The notes beneath the pieces were generated by a model. It did not search any database. It saw nothing but the letters and a program-made list of their open reading frames with translations, and was not told the origin of the DNA. Positions 1 to 8,003 of a DNA stretch of 64,000 nt are shown here, piece by piece. A program made the translations under genes and the position numbers. Each line of letters begins with the position of its first letter. Within the stretch, counting starts at the first letter, position 1. Where the stretch lies: assembly GCA_964215955.1 (NCBI GenBank), contig CAXPDR010000014.1:124001-188000 (forward strand), written 5' to 3'. This DNA comes from GCA-2706205 sp964215955. GTDB lineage: Bacteria; Bdellovibrionota; Bacteriovoracia; Bacteriovoracales; Bacteriovoracaceae.

Positions 1-135
1 AACAACTTTTTGATTCGGGAACACTAGTTTAAATGGTCCGTTTTCGTCTCTACCAAAAAAGCTTATCTCCATGCCTCTAGCTGTGTCATAAAAATGAGAA
101 GTTAATAAATGCCCATGATTTAATTTCATGGGCAT
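1..135 (-). CDS. polB: DNA polymerase II (family B), N-terminal fragment cut by window edge
   Basis: An open frame of 45 codons runs on the minus strand from an ATG at 135 (a second in-frame ATG is at 129) to the window edge without a stop. After a short leader it reads HGHLLTSHFYDTARG, then MEISFFGRDENGPFKLVF. This lines up with the start of E. coli DNA polymerase II (GFILTRHWRDTPQGTEVSFW, followed by DNGPLQVTL), a family B repair and translesion polymerase with 3'-5' exonuclease. The exonuclease and polymerase domains lie outside the window. The dioxygenase gene ends 26 bases upstream on the same strand, so co-transcription is possible. The identification rests on about 40 residues compared from memory, but the N-terminal motif is distinctive. 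Confidence 0.72.
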   Translation of the reverse strand, partial: MPMKLNHGHLLTSHFYDTARGMEISFFGRDENGPFKLVFPNQKVV

Positions 136-161
136 AATTTAGCTCAAAATATTCATTTTAA

Positions 162-845
162 CTAGGTTAAAGACTTTAAAGTTATATCAAATTGACCAGT
201 TCTGAACTTTGATTGGGAGTTCTTTTTAAATTCACAAATTAAAGCCTTTCTTTGACTGGTGGGAAGACCTTGTAAGATTTTATCCTTTGAGTTCAATACA
301 GTGTCTTCTGAAAAATAGACTTGGGTAGTTAGTTCAAGGTGACCTCTCAGATGAGCTTTTAAGTGAATATGAGGTGGTCTGATCCAAGTCTCAGTCGCCT
401 TATATTTTCCAGGTTTTACGGTTATAAAGTAGTATTCACCTTTATCGTTGGTTACCGATTTCCCATAATATTGAAAATCAGGATCTAATGTTGCCGTATT
501 AGGGTCAGATGAATGGTTATACTTTCCTGAATGACAAGCTTGCCATATTTCTACCATAGCACCTTTGATGGGATGACATTGTTGATCCTTCACAATACCA
601 CGCAAAATAATATATTCCCCTTTTGCTCGTTTTTGAGGACCATGAGTAGGCCTATTTGTTACAAGTGTTAGATCAGAATTGTGATCTAATGGGATTTCTT
701 CAGGATAAAATGGTCCCTCAGGTTGTTCTGCCGTTAAGTTACATGCATTGGCCAGACTCTTTGCTGAACTTAAACTTGCTAATCCTATTGCAGAAAAGCT
801 TAAGCTTTTACTTAAAAGACTTCGTCGGTCTAATGTTTTTTTCAT
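162..845 (-). CDS. Tat-exported intradiol ring-cleavage dioxygenase-like protein
   Basis: This 227-residue protein has a twin-arginine leader (DRRSLLSKS, hydrophobic stretch, AxA-type site near residue 35), so it should be exported folded with its iron. The intradiol dioxygenase signature LRGIVKDQQCHPIKGAMVEI followed by WQA is present. Candidate Fe(III) ligands are the Tyr of GKYNHSS, the Tyr of KPGKYKA and the two His of PPHIHL. The family opens catechol-type rings between the hydroxyls. Exported stand-alone members are less well understood than cytoplasmic catechol or protocatechuate dioxygenases, and no other aromatic pathway gene is nearby. I start at the ATG at 845, which has AAGGAG five bases upstream; the in-frame GTG at 851 lies against that ribosome-binding site. 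A LysR regulator is divergent. The substrate is unknown. Confidence 0.82.
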   Translation of the reverse strand: MKKTLDRRSLLSKSLSFSAIGLASLSSAKSLANACNLTAEQPEGPFYPEEIPLDHNSDLTLVTNRPTHGPQKRAKGEYIILRGIVKDQQCHPIKGAMVEIWQACHSGKYNHSSDPNTATLDPDFQYYGKSVTNDKGEYYFITVKPGKYKATETWIRPPHIHLKAHLRGHLELTTQVYFSEDTVLNSKDKILQGLPTSQRKALICEFKKNSQSKFRTGQFDITLKSLT

Positions 846-930
846 AGTCACTCCTTTGTTAATGAGAATTTAAATTAAGTTTTGAAATAAATATAATGAT
901 TAAGCTTTATTTTTGTGATATAAATATTTT

Positions 931-1764
931 ATGGCAATGAATTTGGATGATATAAGATATTTTAGGAAAGTCGCCGAAACTTTAAATGTGACTAGGGCGT
1001 CGGAAGCTCTGGGGATTACTCAGCCGGCGTTAAGTTATTCACTAAAACGCTTAGAAAATGAAATTGGTGATGAACTTATAATTAGGAAGAAAAATGGGGT
1101 TGAGTTATCTAAGCTAGGTGAAGAGTTTTATAAGCGCTCAGTAAATTTAATTAATGAATGGGAAAATATACAAAACTTGATAACCTCCGAAGGTGAGGAT
1201 GCAAAAGGAGAGTTCTCAATTGGAATTCATCCCTCCGTTGCTCTTTATTCATTAGACAAATTCTTACCTCATTTAACAAAAGAATTTCCCCTCATTGATT
1301 TTAAATTTGTTCATGGTCTTTCAAGAGAAATGACAGAAAAGGTCATTAGTTGGGAAATCGATTTTGGAATTGTCGTTAATCCTATTAAATATCCAGATTT
1401 AGTTATTAAAGAGTTATGTCGAGATGAAGTCACTCTTTTTCATAAGACAAAGTGTAGAAATAAACTCATTTTTGATCCAAAGCTTGCGCAATCTCAAGAT
1501 ATATTAAAAAGGTTAAATGCCAAGGGACTTGGGACCGAAGGAAAGATAAATTCAGGAAATTTAGAAGTTATCGCAGATTTAGTAGAACAAGGACTAGGGT
1601 ATGGAGTACTTCCTTCAAGGGTCGCTGCAAATCATAAAGGACTTAAGAAACTTGCAGGTTCACCCGTTTATCATGATAAGATTTGTCTCGTTTACAGACC
1701 TGAGAAACATAAAAACCCTATAAGTCGTAGAATTTTAGAATTGATTAAATCTTCTAAGTTTTAA
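931..1764 (+). CDS. LysR-family transcriptional regulator
   Basis: This 277-residue protein has a LysR-type winged helix-turn-helix at residues 4-62 (RYFRKVAETLNVTRASEAL, then ITQPALSYSLKRLENEIG), followed by a periplasmic-binding-protein-like effector domain from about residue 90. It is transcribed divergently from the intradiol dioxygenase with about 85 bases between them, the usual arrangement for a LysR regulator controlling its neighbour in response to a pathway metabolite. The effector domain is slightly short (family usually about 300 residues). ATGs at 931 and 937 are both possible starts and neither has a clear ribosome-binding site. The link to the dioxygenase is inferred from position only. 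Confidence 0.88.
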   Translation: MAMNLDDIRYFRKVAETLNVTRASEALGITQPALSYSLKRLENEIGDELIIRKKNGVELSKLGEEFYKRSVNLINEWENIQNLITSEGEDAKGEFSIGIHPSVALYSLDKFLPHLTKEFPLIDFKFVHGLSREMTEKVISWEIDFGIVVNPIKYPDLVIKELCRDEVTLFHKTKCRNKLIFDPKLAQSQDILKRLNAKGLGTEGKINSGNLEVIADLVEQGLGYGVLPSRVAANHKGLKKLAGSPVYHDKICLVYRPEKHKNPISRRILELIKSSKF

Positions 1765-1893
1765 ATAATTAAAGAATCCTTAATTCAAGTTTTGATCTAA
1801 GTAAACTTTACTCAGTTTCGTAACTAATCTCCAAAATTTTTTAAAAACTGGTAAACATCGGCAAAAAAATAAGGTTTTAAAAGGGGAATTTTT

Positions 1894-2232
1894 ATGAAAG
1901 TTATAATATCTTTAGTTGTTTTATCATTTTCGTTTAGTGTATTTGCAGATCAGTGTGCATATATTTCAAAAAGTCAGGCAAAGAAAGCCTTAGGAATGGC
2001 TTTAAAAGGTAGAGTAATTGAAAGTTTATGTGAACCATGTGGCCAAACAGAACCTGAATACATAGATGTTAAATCGATTGGAATCAGAGATGTAAATTAT
2101 GATTCATTTTGGGAACTTCAGGTTAATGGCGAAGGCGTTGATTTAGCTTATACCTATATCGATGGACAAAATTTATCTAAACTAAGTGATTGTCCTTCAC
2201 AAGGTGTAAGTCCAAACTTAAACAAATACTAA
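1894..2232 (+). CDS. Small secreted cysteine-containing protein, unknown function
   Basis: This 112-residue protein has a Sec signal peptide (MKVIISLVVLSFSFSVFA, cut before DQC). The mature part has four cysteines, including a CEPCG motif, consistent with one or two disulfides in the periplasm or outside the cell. AGGGGA precedes the ATG. I recognise no domain. The next gene is also a small secreted protein, 36 bases downstream, so the two may be co-transcribed. Confidence 0.7.
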   Translation: MKVIISLVVLSFSFSVFADQCAYISKSQAKKALGMALKGRVIESLCEPCGQTEPEYIDVKSIGIRDVNYDSFWELQVNGEGVDLAYTYIDGQNLSKLSDCPSQGVSPNLNKY

Positions 2233-2268
2233 ATTTAAATAAACGTTTTAAAGATAAAGGAAAACTCT

Positions 2269-2742
2269 ATGAAAAACTTATTGTTTATTCTCCTCTTTTT
2301 TTCTGTTTCGGCTAGCTCATTTGCAGGAGACTTTATCTGCAAAATTTCAGATATTTCTCCTGGTCACTTGACTAGATATCAAAGTTTTTACGAATCTGAT
2401 TGGATGACTGTATCTCCTAATAGCTCGGAACCAATAGATATTACTTTTGATGTAATAAGGGGACGAGGTGTAGAATCAGTTCTTGAGATAAAAGAGGACC
2501 CAAGGCAACTAATGGCTAAAATTTCTTACTCCGACTTTGATTTTGAAAAAGGTGCTAATGTTAATGTCCATACCGACTTTTATACGAGAAACTTAAGTGC
2601 AGGTGCAGGAAAGTTTTATCTAACTAAGTATGAAAAGTCATTGTCTCGAAACGATTATGATAAAATTTGTGGAGAGGGTAACTTTTGTAACCTTGAGTAT
2701 CCATTTCATCGACAAGTTGTCATCACTTGTAGAGATCGATAA
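2269..2742 (+). CDS. Secreted protein of unknown function
   Basis: This 157-residue protein starts with a signal peptide (MKNLLFILLFFSVSASSFAG) and has AAGGA seven bases before the ATG. The mature part looks beta-rich, with cysteines in ICKIS, KICGEGNFCNL and VITCRDR that could form disulfides. I recognise no family. It sits just downstream of another small secreted protein and converges with the ABC-F gene, only eight bases separating the two stop codons. Confidence 0.68.
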   Translation: MKNLLFILLFFSVSASSFAGDFICKISDISPGHLTRYQSFYESDWMTVSPNSSEPIDITFDVIRGRGVESVLEIKEDPRQLMAKISYSDFDFEKGANVNVHTDFYTRNLSAGAGKFYLTKYEKSLSRNDYDKICGEGNFCNLEYPFHRQVVITCRDR

Positions 2743-2750
2743 AGAATATA

Positions 2751-4589
2751 TTACCATTCAAGCTCATTAAGTTGAGCTTGAAATCCTTCTTCAATAGTAT
2801 GAATTTCTTCTTCTAAGGTAGAAACCTTCTCTAGAACTTCATCTATTTTACTTTGAGTCAGTCCAATTTTCTTTGAGGCTTCCATCAAGTTGATTTGATC
2901 ATTGGTGTTTGTTGCTTCTTCCATTTTTAAATTGAGCTCTTCGAGAGTTTCTTCAAGGTTAAATAATTCTTCTTCGTTCTTATCATATTCTTTTTTTAAA
3001 GGATTAAGTATTTTTGATTTTTCCTTAATGATTTCTTGGCGTTTTTGGTGTCTTTCTTTTTTACTTAAACCAGACCCATTCTCCGTTTTAGTTTCTTGGA
3101 TTTGAGTGTCGCCCCAGCCAATCTTTTCTAAGAAATGATCATAATTACCATGAAAAAATTCTACTTTATCATTGTGAAAAACAATTAAATTCGTAGCAGC
3201 TTTTCTAAGGAGCTCCTCGCTGTGGGTAACAAGGAGGACTGAGCCTGGATAATCCTGAATTTCCTTGGTTAGGATTTCGATTGATTGCATATCTAAGTGG
3301 TTGGTTGGCTCATCTAGTAGAAGGAGGTTGGTCTTTTTTGCCATGATTTTACCCATGAGTACTCTATTCTTTTCTCCTCCAGAAAGAACTGAGATTTTTT
3401 TATCTGCTTGATCTCCTGTAAACATTAAAGCACCACAGATATTTCTTACACCAGTGTTTCCAAGTTCAGAGTTTTCCGAGCTGATTTCTTCTACAATAGT
3501 GGCATTACCTGATAGTCTATTAACATTGGTCTGACCAAGGTGGCCTATGGTGACATTATTATGAAATGATATTTCACCATGGTTTGGATCGAGTTCATTT
3601 GCAATAAGATTTAATAATGTAGATTTACCCTTTCCGTTTTTTCCAACGATAGCGACTTTTTCTCCTCGTTGGATTGAAAAACTTAAATTTTCAATGAGGG
3701 TTTCTTTCCCTGGGTAGCCAAAGCTTAGGTTGTTTACATTTAAAATATTTTTCGATGAAATTTCTTTGTAGGCAAAGCTGATTTTTATATCTTGTTCATC
3801 GAGGAGTTTATCCATCGTTCCCAATCTTTCTAGTTGTTTTATTTTACTTTGTGCTTGGGAGGCTTTAGAGGCTTTTGCTTTGTTTTTATCGATAAATGTT
3901 TGTAACTGTGCTTTTTTCTTATCAATATTTACCCGGGTTTTTTCATAGATTTCTTCATCTAGAGCAATTTGTTCATAAAACTTTTGTGTTTGTCCTTTGA
4001 TTTTTCTGAGTTTTCCTCTGTGAATACCAATGGTATGGTCGATTACTTGATCCATAAAAAATCTATCATGGGTAATAAGGATTACTTCACCGGGGTAGTT
4101 TTTTAAAAAATTGGCCAGCCATCTAAGGGAAACGATATCAAGATAGTTCGTAGGTTCATCTAGTAAAAGAAGATTCGGTTCTTGCAGTAAACATTTCACT
4201 AGGTTTATCCGAATTTGATATCCACCAGAAAAGCTTTTGGGATCTTTTTCCATGTCTTTATCTGTAAAACCGAGACCAGAAAGATATTTTTCTGCTAGAT
4301 AACTTTGATCTTGCAAATTTTCTGGTAAGGCGGTTAAACATTCTTTAAGGACACTTGGCATAGAAAAATTTATATGTTGCTCTAGGTGAGCTATCTTATA
4401 ATTTTTAGGAAAAGAGATATCTCCTTCGTCAGGGGTGTAAACTCCAAGGACTATTTTAAAGAGAGTTGATTTTCCTGTCCCGTTTCTTCCAACAAGTCCA
4501 CATTTTTCTCCTTTTTGAATAGAGAATGTTGCCTGCTCAAAAAGAGGAATATTATTAAAGCTTTTTGATAGATTATTTATTTGGATCAT
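2751..4589 (-). CDS. ABC-F family ATPase (Uup/YheS type)
   Basis: This 612-residue soluble protein has two ABC ATPase domains and no membrane segments, the ABC-F layout of ribosome-associated ATPases. Domain 1 has Walker A GRNGTGKST at residues 34-42, signature SFSGGYQIR and Walker B LLLLDEPTNYLD. Domain 2 has Walker A GKNGKGKST, signature SVLSGGEKNR and LLLLDEPTNHLD. A charged interdomain linker (about residues 205-285, the P-site interaction region in characterised members) and a C-terminal coiled coil (about 500-612) are visible. ABC-F proteins act in the ribosomal E-site to relieve stalling or give antibiotic protection. The C-terminal coiled coil resembles Uup, but I cannot fix the subfamily. 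Confidence 0.9.
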   Translation of the reverse strand: MIQINNLSKSFNNIPLFEQATFSIQKGEKCGLVGRNGTGKSTLFKIVLGVYTPDEGDISFPKNYKIAHLEQHINFSMPSVLKECLTALPENLQDQSYLAEKYLSGLGFTDKDMEKDPKSFSGGYQIRINLVKCLLQEPNLLLLDEPTNYLDIVSLRWLANFLKNYPGEVILITHDRFFMDQVIDHTIGIHRGKLRKIKGQTQKFYEQIALDEEIYEKTRVNIDKKKAQLQTFIDKNKAKASKASQAQSKIKQLERLGTMDKLLDEQDIKISFAYKEISSKNILNVNNLSFGYPGKETLIENLSFSIQRGEKVAIVGKNGKGKSTLLNLIANELDPNHGEISFHNNVTIGHLGQTNVNRLSGNATIVEEISSENSELGNTGVRNICGALMFTGDQADKKISVLSGGEKNRVLMGKIMAKKTNLLLLDEPTNHLDMQSIEILTKEIQDYPGSVLLVTHSEELLRKAATNLIVFHNDKVEFFHGNYDHFLEKIGWGDTQIQETKTENGSGLSKKERHQKRQEIIKEKSKILNPLKKEYDKNEEELFNLEETLEELNLKMEEATNTNDQINLMEASKKIGLTQSKIDEVLEKVSTLEEEIHTIEEGFQAQLNELEW

Positions 4590-4675
4590 GACATCATTTA
4601 TAAACTTTATTTTTGATCATTTCAATACAGCATTAAAATTTATTGTTTGAATTGATAAATATGCTATGATTTTTT

Positions 4676-5113
4676 ATGGCAATAAATTTTAAAAAAGAAG
4701 ACTTCGAACAATTAGATTACAAATATATTATGATTAATCAGACCAGTGGGACTGAGTACCGTAACTATAACCATATCTGGATTGAGAACTTTAGTGATAA
4801 TGGAATGACTATTGTTCTACCTAAAGCGTCATGTAATCTTGGACATAATCTTATGCTTATGTTTTTGAAAGGTAGAAAACCTCGTATCCCAGCAAAATTA
4901 TCCAAAGATGGAATGGGAAAAGGAATTATTTATTCTCTTATGGGAAAAGTGAAAACGAAACGAGATAAAGAGAATAATGCTAATTTATCAGTTGTAGAGC
5001 TTCAATTTTCACAATTTGATAAAGAGGGATGGAATAAGTTTATTGGTAAGTACGAAGAAAAGCAGGAAGATATAACTCAAACTTTGGAACATATTAAAGC
5101 TTATGAAGAATAA
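4676..5113 (+). CDS. PilZ-like domain protein
   Basis: This 145-residue cytoplasmic protein has a PilZ-like core: NFSDNG at residues 38-43 fits the (D/N)xSxxG half of the c-di-GMP binding motif, followed by beta strands and VVELQFSQFDKEGWNKFI, a usual PilZ ending. The preceding RxxxR motif is not clear, so c-di-GMP binding is doubtful. Its 3' end overlaps the next gene by 11 bases, implying translational coupling with the pseudo-receiver/TPR protein. The ATG has no obvious Shine-Dalgarno sequence. The PilZ call rests on motif and size. Confidence 0.55.
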   Translation: MAINFKKEDFEQLDYKYIMINQTSGTEYRNYNHIWIENFSDNGMTIVLPKASCNLGHNLMLMFLKGRKPRIPAKLSKDGMGKGIIYSLMGKVKTKRDKENNANLSVVELQFSQFDKEGWNKFIGKYEEKQEDITQTLEHIKAYEE

Positions 5114-6401
5114 GAAAGATGCGGTTAAGAAATTTCTTGCTGAAAAAAATGTAGTTATTCTTAGTGAGAGTGGTACAGATCGTAATGCTATAAAAAAAGT
5201 CTTTATTGATTTAGGAGTAAAGTCCGTTAGCGTGGAAAATTGTACTACGGTTGAAGAGGTACAAGTTCAATTTGCGACCAAGCAGGTAGATATATTCTTT
5301 ACTGCTTATGAGCTTGGATTTGATTTGATTGATGAACATATTTTTAGATTTCCTGATCGTTCAGATTATTTTTGCTTTGTTATCTCCGATAAAAACTCAA
5401 TGGCCTTAGCAGCTTCAGTTGCTGAAAAAGAAATAGATGGTTTTATTGTTAAGCCTTATAATCAGGGGAACCTTGAAGAATCTATCTTTCATGCCATTAA
5501 TAGAGGTATAAGTATTTCTTCTGAAATGCGTTTATATAATAAGATTAGAGGGCAGATACGGGTCGATAAGTTAGATAAAGCTGAAGAGGGAGCCAATAAG
5601 TTTATTGTTAAGAGACCTAATAGTGCCAATGGTTATTATTTAAGAGGTTTGATTAAAAAGAAACTAGGGCAAACCCAGGAAGCCATAGGTATTTGGAATA
5701 TGGGGTTGGATAAGGATGAAAATAATCATCAAATATTATGCAGTCTTTTTGATACATATTGCGAATCAAAGATGTTTGTAGAGGCATATGCCATTGCAGA
5801 GGTGCTGACCACTAAATTTCCTATTAATCCCCACCGAATTCCAAACTTTATAAGGGCTTCCTTGGCCACAGAGAACTACGACAATCTATTAACTTTTTGC
5901 AACACTATAGTAGATGTAAATGATGATTTAACTGCCATTAAGAAGCCTATTGCTGCGGCCCTCGCTATATGTGGAAAATCACTTTTGGGTGGAAACTTTG
6001 GTGACAAAAACAAGATTATTATTTCTGTTTCGAAAAAAGCTATTGCCCTATGCGAAATTCAATCAAATATATACATTACTTCAATAGAGAATCTTTTAGG
6101 AATTAAAGAGTTTGAACTAGTAAGGGAGTATATCGATCAAATACCAACTGATGAGCAAGTCGATCGTGTACTGGTGATCGATCTTCATGTGAACGAAGCC
6201 TTAGAAAATGAAGAAAGCACCTATATTAAGGCTCAAAATCTGATTAAATTAAACAAAGTTGATCCCGATATTTATAACATTGCTCTTACTGTAGGAAAGA
6301 AGCTAGACAAACCTGGGCGTCAGCTAAATGATATCGCATTTGAAGGAACCAAGCATTATCCAGACATGAAAGATAAGTTTTTGGGTATTATTAATAAATA
6401 A
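5103..6401 (+). CDS. Degenerate receiver domain with TPR-like repeats
   Basis: This 432-residue protein has a CheY-like fold in residues 10-135 (VVILSESG, QVDIFFTAYELG, FCFVISD, GFIVKPYNQ) and then helical TPR-type repeats from about 155 to the end (GYYLRGLIKKKLGQTQEAIG). The Lys of IVKP is kept, but the position of the phosphoacceptor Asp appears as Ala in FFTAYELG and the N-terminal acidic pair is absent. It is therefore probably a phosphorylation-independent pseudo-receiver that works through protein contacts. It overlaps the PilZ-like gene by 11 bases, suggesting one signalling module. Similar response-regulator/TPR proteins occur in Bdellovibrio-like genomes. Confidence 0.7.
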   Translation: MKNKKDAVKKFLAEKNVVILSESGTDRNAIKKVFIDLGVKSVSVENCTTVEEVQVQFATKQVDIFFTAYELGFDLIDEHIFRFPDRSDYFCFVISDKNSMALAASVAEKEIDGFIVKPYNQGNLEESIFHAINRGISISSEMRLYNKIRGQIRVDKLDKAEEGANKFIVKRPNSANGYYLRGLIKKKLGQTQEAIGIWNMGLDKDENNHQILCSLFDTYCESKMFVEAYAIAEVLTTKFPINPHRIPNFIRASLATENYDNLLTFCNTIVDVNDDLTAIKKPIAAALAICGKSLLGGNFGDKNKIIISVSKKAIALCEIQSNIYITSIENLLGIKEFELVREYIDQIPTDEQVDRVLVIDLHVNEALENEESTYIKAQNLIKLNKVDPDIYNIALTVGKKLDKPGRQLNDIAFEGTKHYPDMKDKFLGIINK

Positions 6402-6461
6402 CTCTGTGCATCTTTGTTTAAATCACTAAGTTTTTCCTTAATCCAACTAAGTTATTGAAAT

Positions 6462-6476
6462 AAAACGTGACGTTTT
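6462..6476. promoter_or_regulatory. 15-bp palindrome, candidate operator
   Basis: AAAACGTGACGTTTT is a perfect inverted repeat (7-base arms around a central G). It lies about 50 bases upstream of the four-gene operon that starts at 6527. The one-base spacer suits a dimeric DNA-binding protein better than an RNA hairpin. No regulator is identified. Confidence 0.35.
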
Positions 6477-6526
6477 GTCTTAATTAACATTTAATAAATA
6501 TAACTAATTTAATAAAGGTGGACACC

Positions 6527-7039
6527 ATGGATAAGGTATACTCTCAATTAGCTCAAAAACTTTTCAAAAACAAAAAGTCTAAAAACTTCGATTTCTACGT
6601 AACCGAAGAAGTTAACAGGCAAGATGAATACAATAATGAAAAGTTTTTGGAAGTTTACGAAATTCTTAAGTCCAAATTTAAAGTTGTTTACATGCTTTTT
6701 GGGGAAAAGAATTTTCAATCCATTGCATATGAATATTTTCAATATAATCCTATACAATCAGCAGTATCAAAAGAGTATGGCTTTAGCTTTCCAAAATTTT
6801 TATCCGAGTTAGAACAGTTACAGGATTATTCATTTATAAAATGGTTGGCTAGAGTTGATTGGTTTTGGTCAACAGAAAAAAGTTCAGGTAAAGAATTAAT
6901 GGTTCCAAAAGGTACTTTAAATTCATGGGCCAATGTTTATAAAGACCTACCTCAAGTAGATATTATGCTCTCTGAAAATGAGGGAGAAACCATTTATATT
7001 GAAAAGAATGGGAATCAATACAGTATCAAATGTAGATAA
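6527..7039 (+). CDS. HvfC/BufC N-terminal-like (DUF2063) domain protein, orphan
   Basis: This 170-residue protein resembles the DUF2063/HvfC N-terminal domain: FKVVYMLFGEKNFQSIAYEY, then NPIQSAVSKEYGFSFPKFL and FIKWLARVDWFW reproduce the family order (pathway partner of a DUF692/MNIO enzyme, ending in a Leu-Ala-Arg-Leu/Val-Glu/Asp-Trp segment). HvfC/BufC proteins deliver bufferin-type precursor peptides to MNIO enzymes. No DUF692 gene or Cys-rich precursor is visible here, so this is an orphan. I start at the ATG at 6527, with AAAGGTGG five bases upstream, rather than the in-frame GTG at 6518. The kinase gene begins on the base after its stop. Family assignment is from remembered motifs. Confidence 0.58.
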   Translation: MDKVYSQLAQKLFKNKKSKNFDFYVTEEVNRQDEYNNEKFLEVYEILKSKFKVVYMLFGEKNFQSIAYEYFQYNPIQSAVSKEYGFSFPKFLSELEQLQDYSFIKWLARVDWFWSTEKSSGKELMVPKGTLNSWANVYKDLPQVDIMLSENEGETIYIEKNGNQYSIKCR

Positions 7040-7996
7040 ATGGGCGTTTATTCAAATATCAATTTAAATGAAATCAATGAAATTTTAAATTACTATGAAA
7101 TTGGTAAGGCCATCTCCTTTAAACCTACTATTGAAGGGATCTCTAATAGTAATTATAGGGTTGATCTCGATAGTGGAAGGTCTGTCTTATTAAAGATATC
7201 AAATGACAAAACAGTAGAGCAGTTGGAAAACGAACAGACAATTCTAAGGACTTTACAGCATTATTCATTTGAATATAGTCTAGCTCCTTTGCCAACAATT
7301 AAAGGGAAAAGTATATATCACCATGATAATTATTATGGAGTAGTGCTTCCTTATATTAAAGGTTTGCCACCCAAAATTAATCAAGAGGTTTTATTTCAAA
7401 TTGGGGAAGCATTAGCCAAATTACATTCTCTTGAAATCAGAAAAGATGATTTAGATAAAATTAGGCCTCATGATCTTGTCGGTTATGGTGGAATAAGTAT
7501 CCAAAATTACTGTGAGACTAAAGAAGCACCTCAAGACTTTGTAGATTGTTTTAATTTCATTTTTCCAGATAAATTAGAAGATATACCTTATGATTTATTT
7601 CCAGCAGGGATAATTCATGGAGATTTGTATCACGATAACTCTTTATTTAATGAAAATAAATTAATGACTCTTATCGATTTTGAACAATCAGGAAGAGGAA
7701 GATTCATTTTAGACCTTGGGATCGCTATTTCAGGTTCTTGTTTAGGTGAAGATAAAAAAAGTATAAATTTAAAATTCGTGGAAAGCTTTATTAATGGGTA
7801 TTCTCAAGTACGAAATCTTTTATTAATAGAAAAAGAATATTTAAAAACGGCTATTTTAGTTGGCTTTTTTTCAATCGGATTATGGCGTATTAAAAGATTT
7901 TATGAAGGTCATTTAGATGACCGTAAAAAATTTAATTATAGAGAGTTACTCGAGAGAGCTAAAATTTTCAATGCCATAGATGTAGACTTTACTTGA
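7040..7996 (+). CDS. APH/ChoK/homoserine-kinase-II-type phosphotransferase
   Basis: This 318-residue protein has the aminoglycoside phosphotransferase/choline kinase fold. The catalytic loop is IIHGDLYHDN (Brenner motif HGDxxxxN) and the metal-binding motif is LIDFEQSG. The N-terminal lobe has GISNSNYRVDL and VLLKIS, supplying the nucleotide loop and Lys. The family phosphorylates small hydroxyl or amino substrates such as choline, homoserine or sugars. It resembles the ThrB-II/SrkA style more than a resistance enzyme, but no threonine or lipopolysaccharide choline genes are adjacent. It directly abuts the HvfC-like gene upstream and lies seven bases from the hydrolase gene downstream. The substrate is not predictable from the window. 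Confidence 0.78.
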   Translation: MGVYSNINLNEINEILNYYEIGKAISFKPTIEGISNSNYRVDLDSGRSVLLKISNDKTVEQLENEQTILRTLQHYSFEYSLAPLPTIKGKSIYHHDNYYGVVLPYIKGLPPKINQEVLFQIGEALAKLHSLEIRKDDLDKIRPHDLVGYGGISIQNYCETKEAPQDFVDCFNFIFPDKLEDIPYDLFPAGIIHGDLYHDNSLFNENKLMTLIDFEQSGRGRFILDLGIAISGSCLGEDKKSINLKFVESFINGYSQVRNLLLIEKEYLKTAILVGFFSIGLWRIKRFYEGHLDDRKKFNYRELLERAKIFNAIDVDFT

Positions 7997-8003
7997 TATA
8001 TTT

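Noticed and set aside
656..847. 63-codon open frame on the plus strand within the dioxygenase gene
   Set aside because: It lies entirely antisense to a well-supported gene and has no ribosome-binding site or domain.
2902..3105. 67-codon open frame on the plus strand
   Set aside because: It is antisense to the ABC-F coiled-coil region; its Ser/Phe-rich composition is what a Glu/Lys-rich gene gives in reverse.
6527..7039. A complete bufferin (HvfA/B/C-type) locus
   Set aside because: There is no DUF692 enzyme, Cys-rich precursor or DoxX-type gene nearby; only the HvfC-like partner is present.
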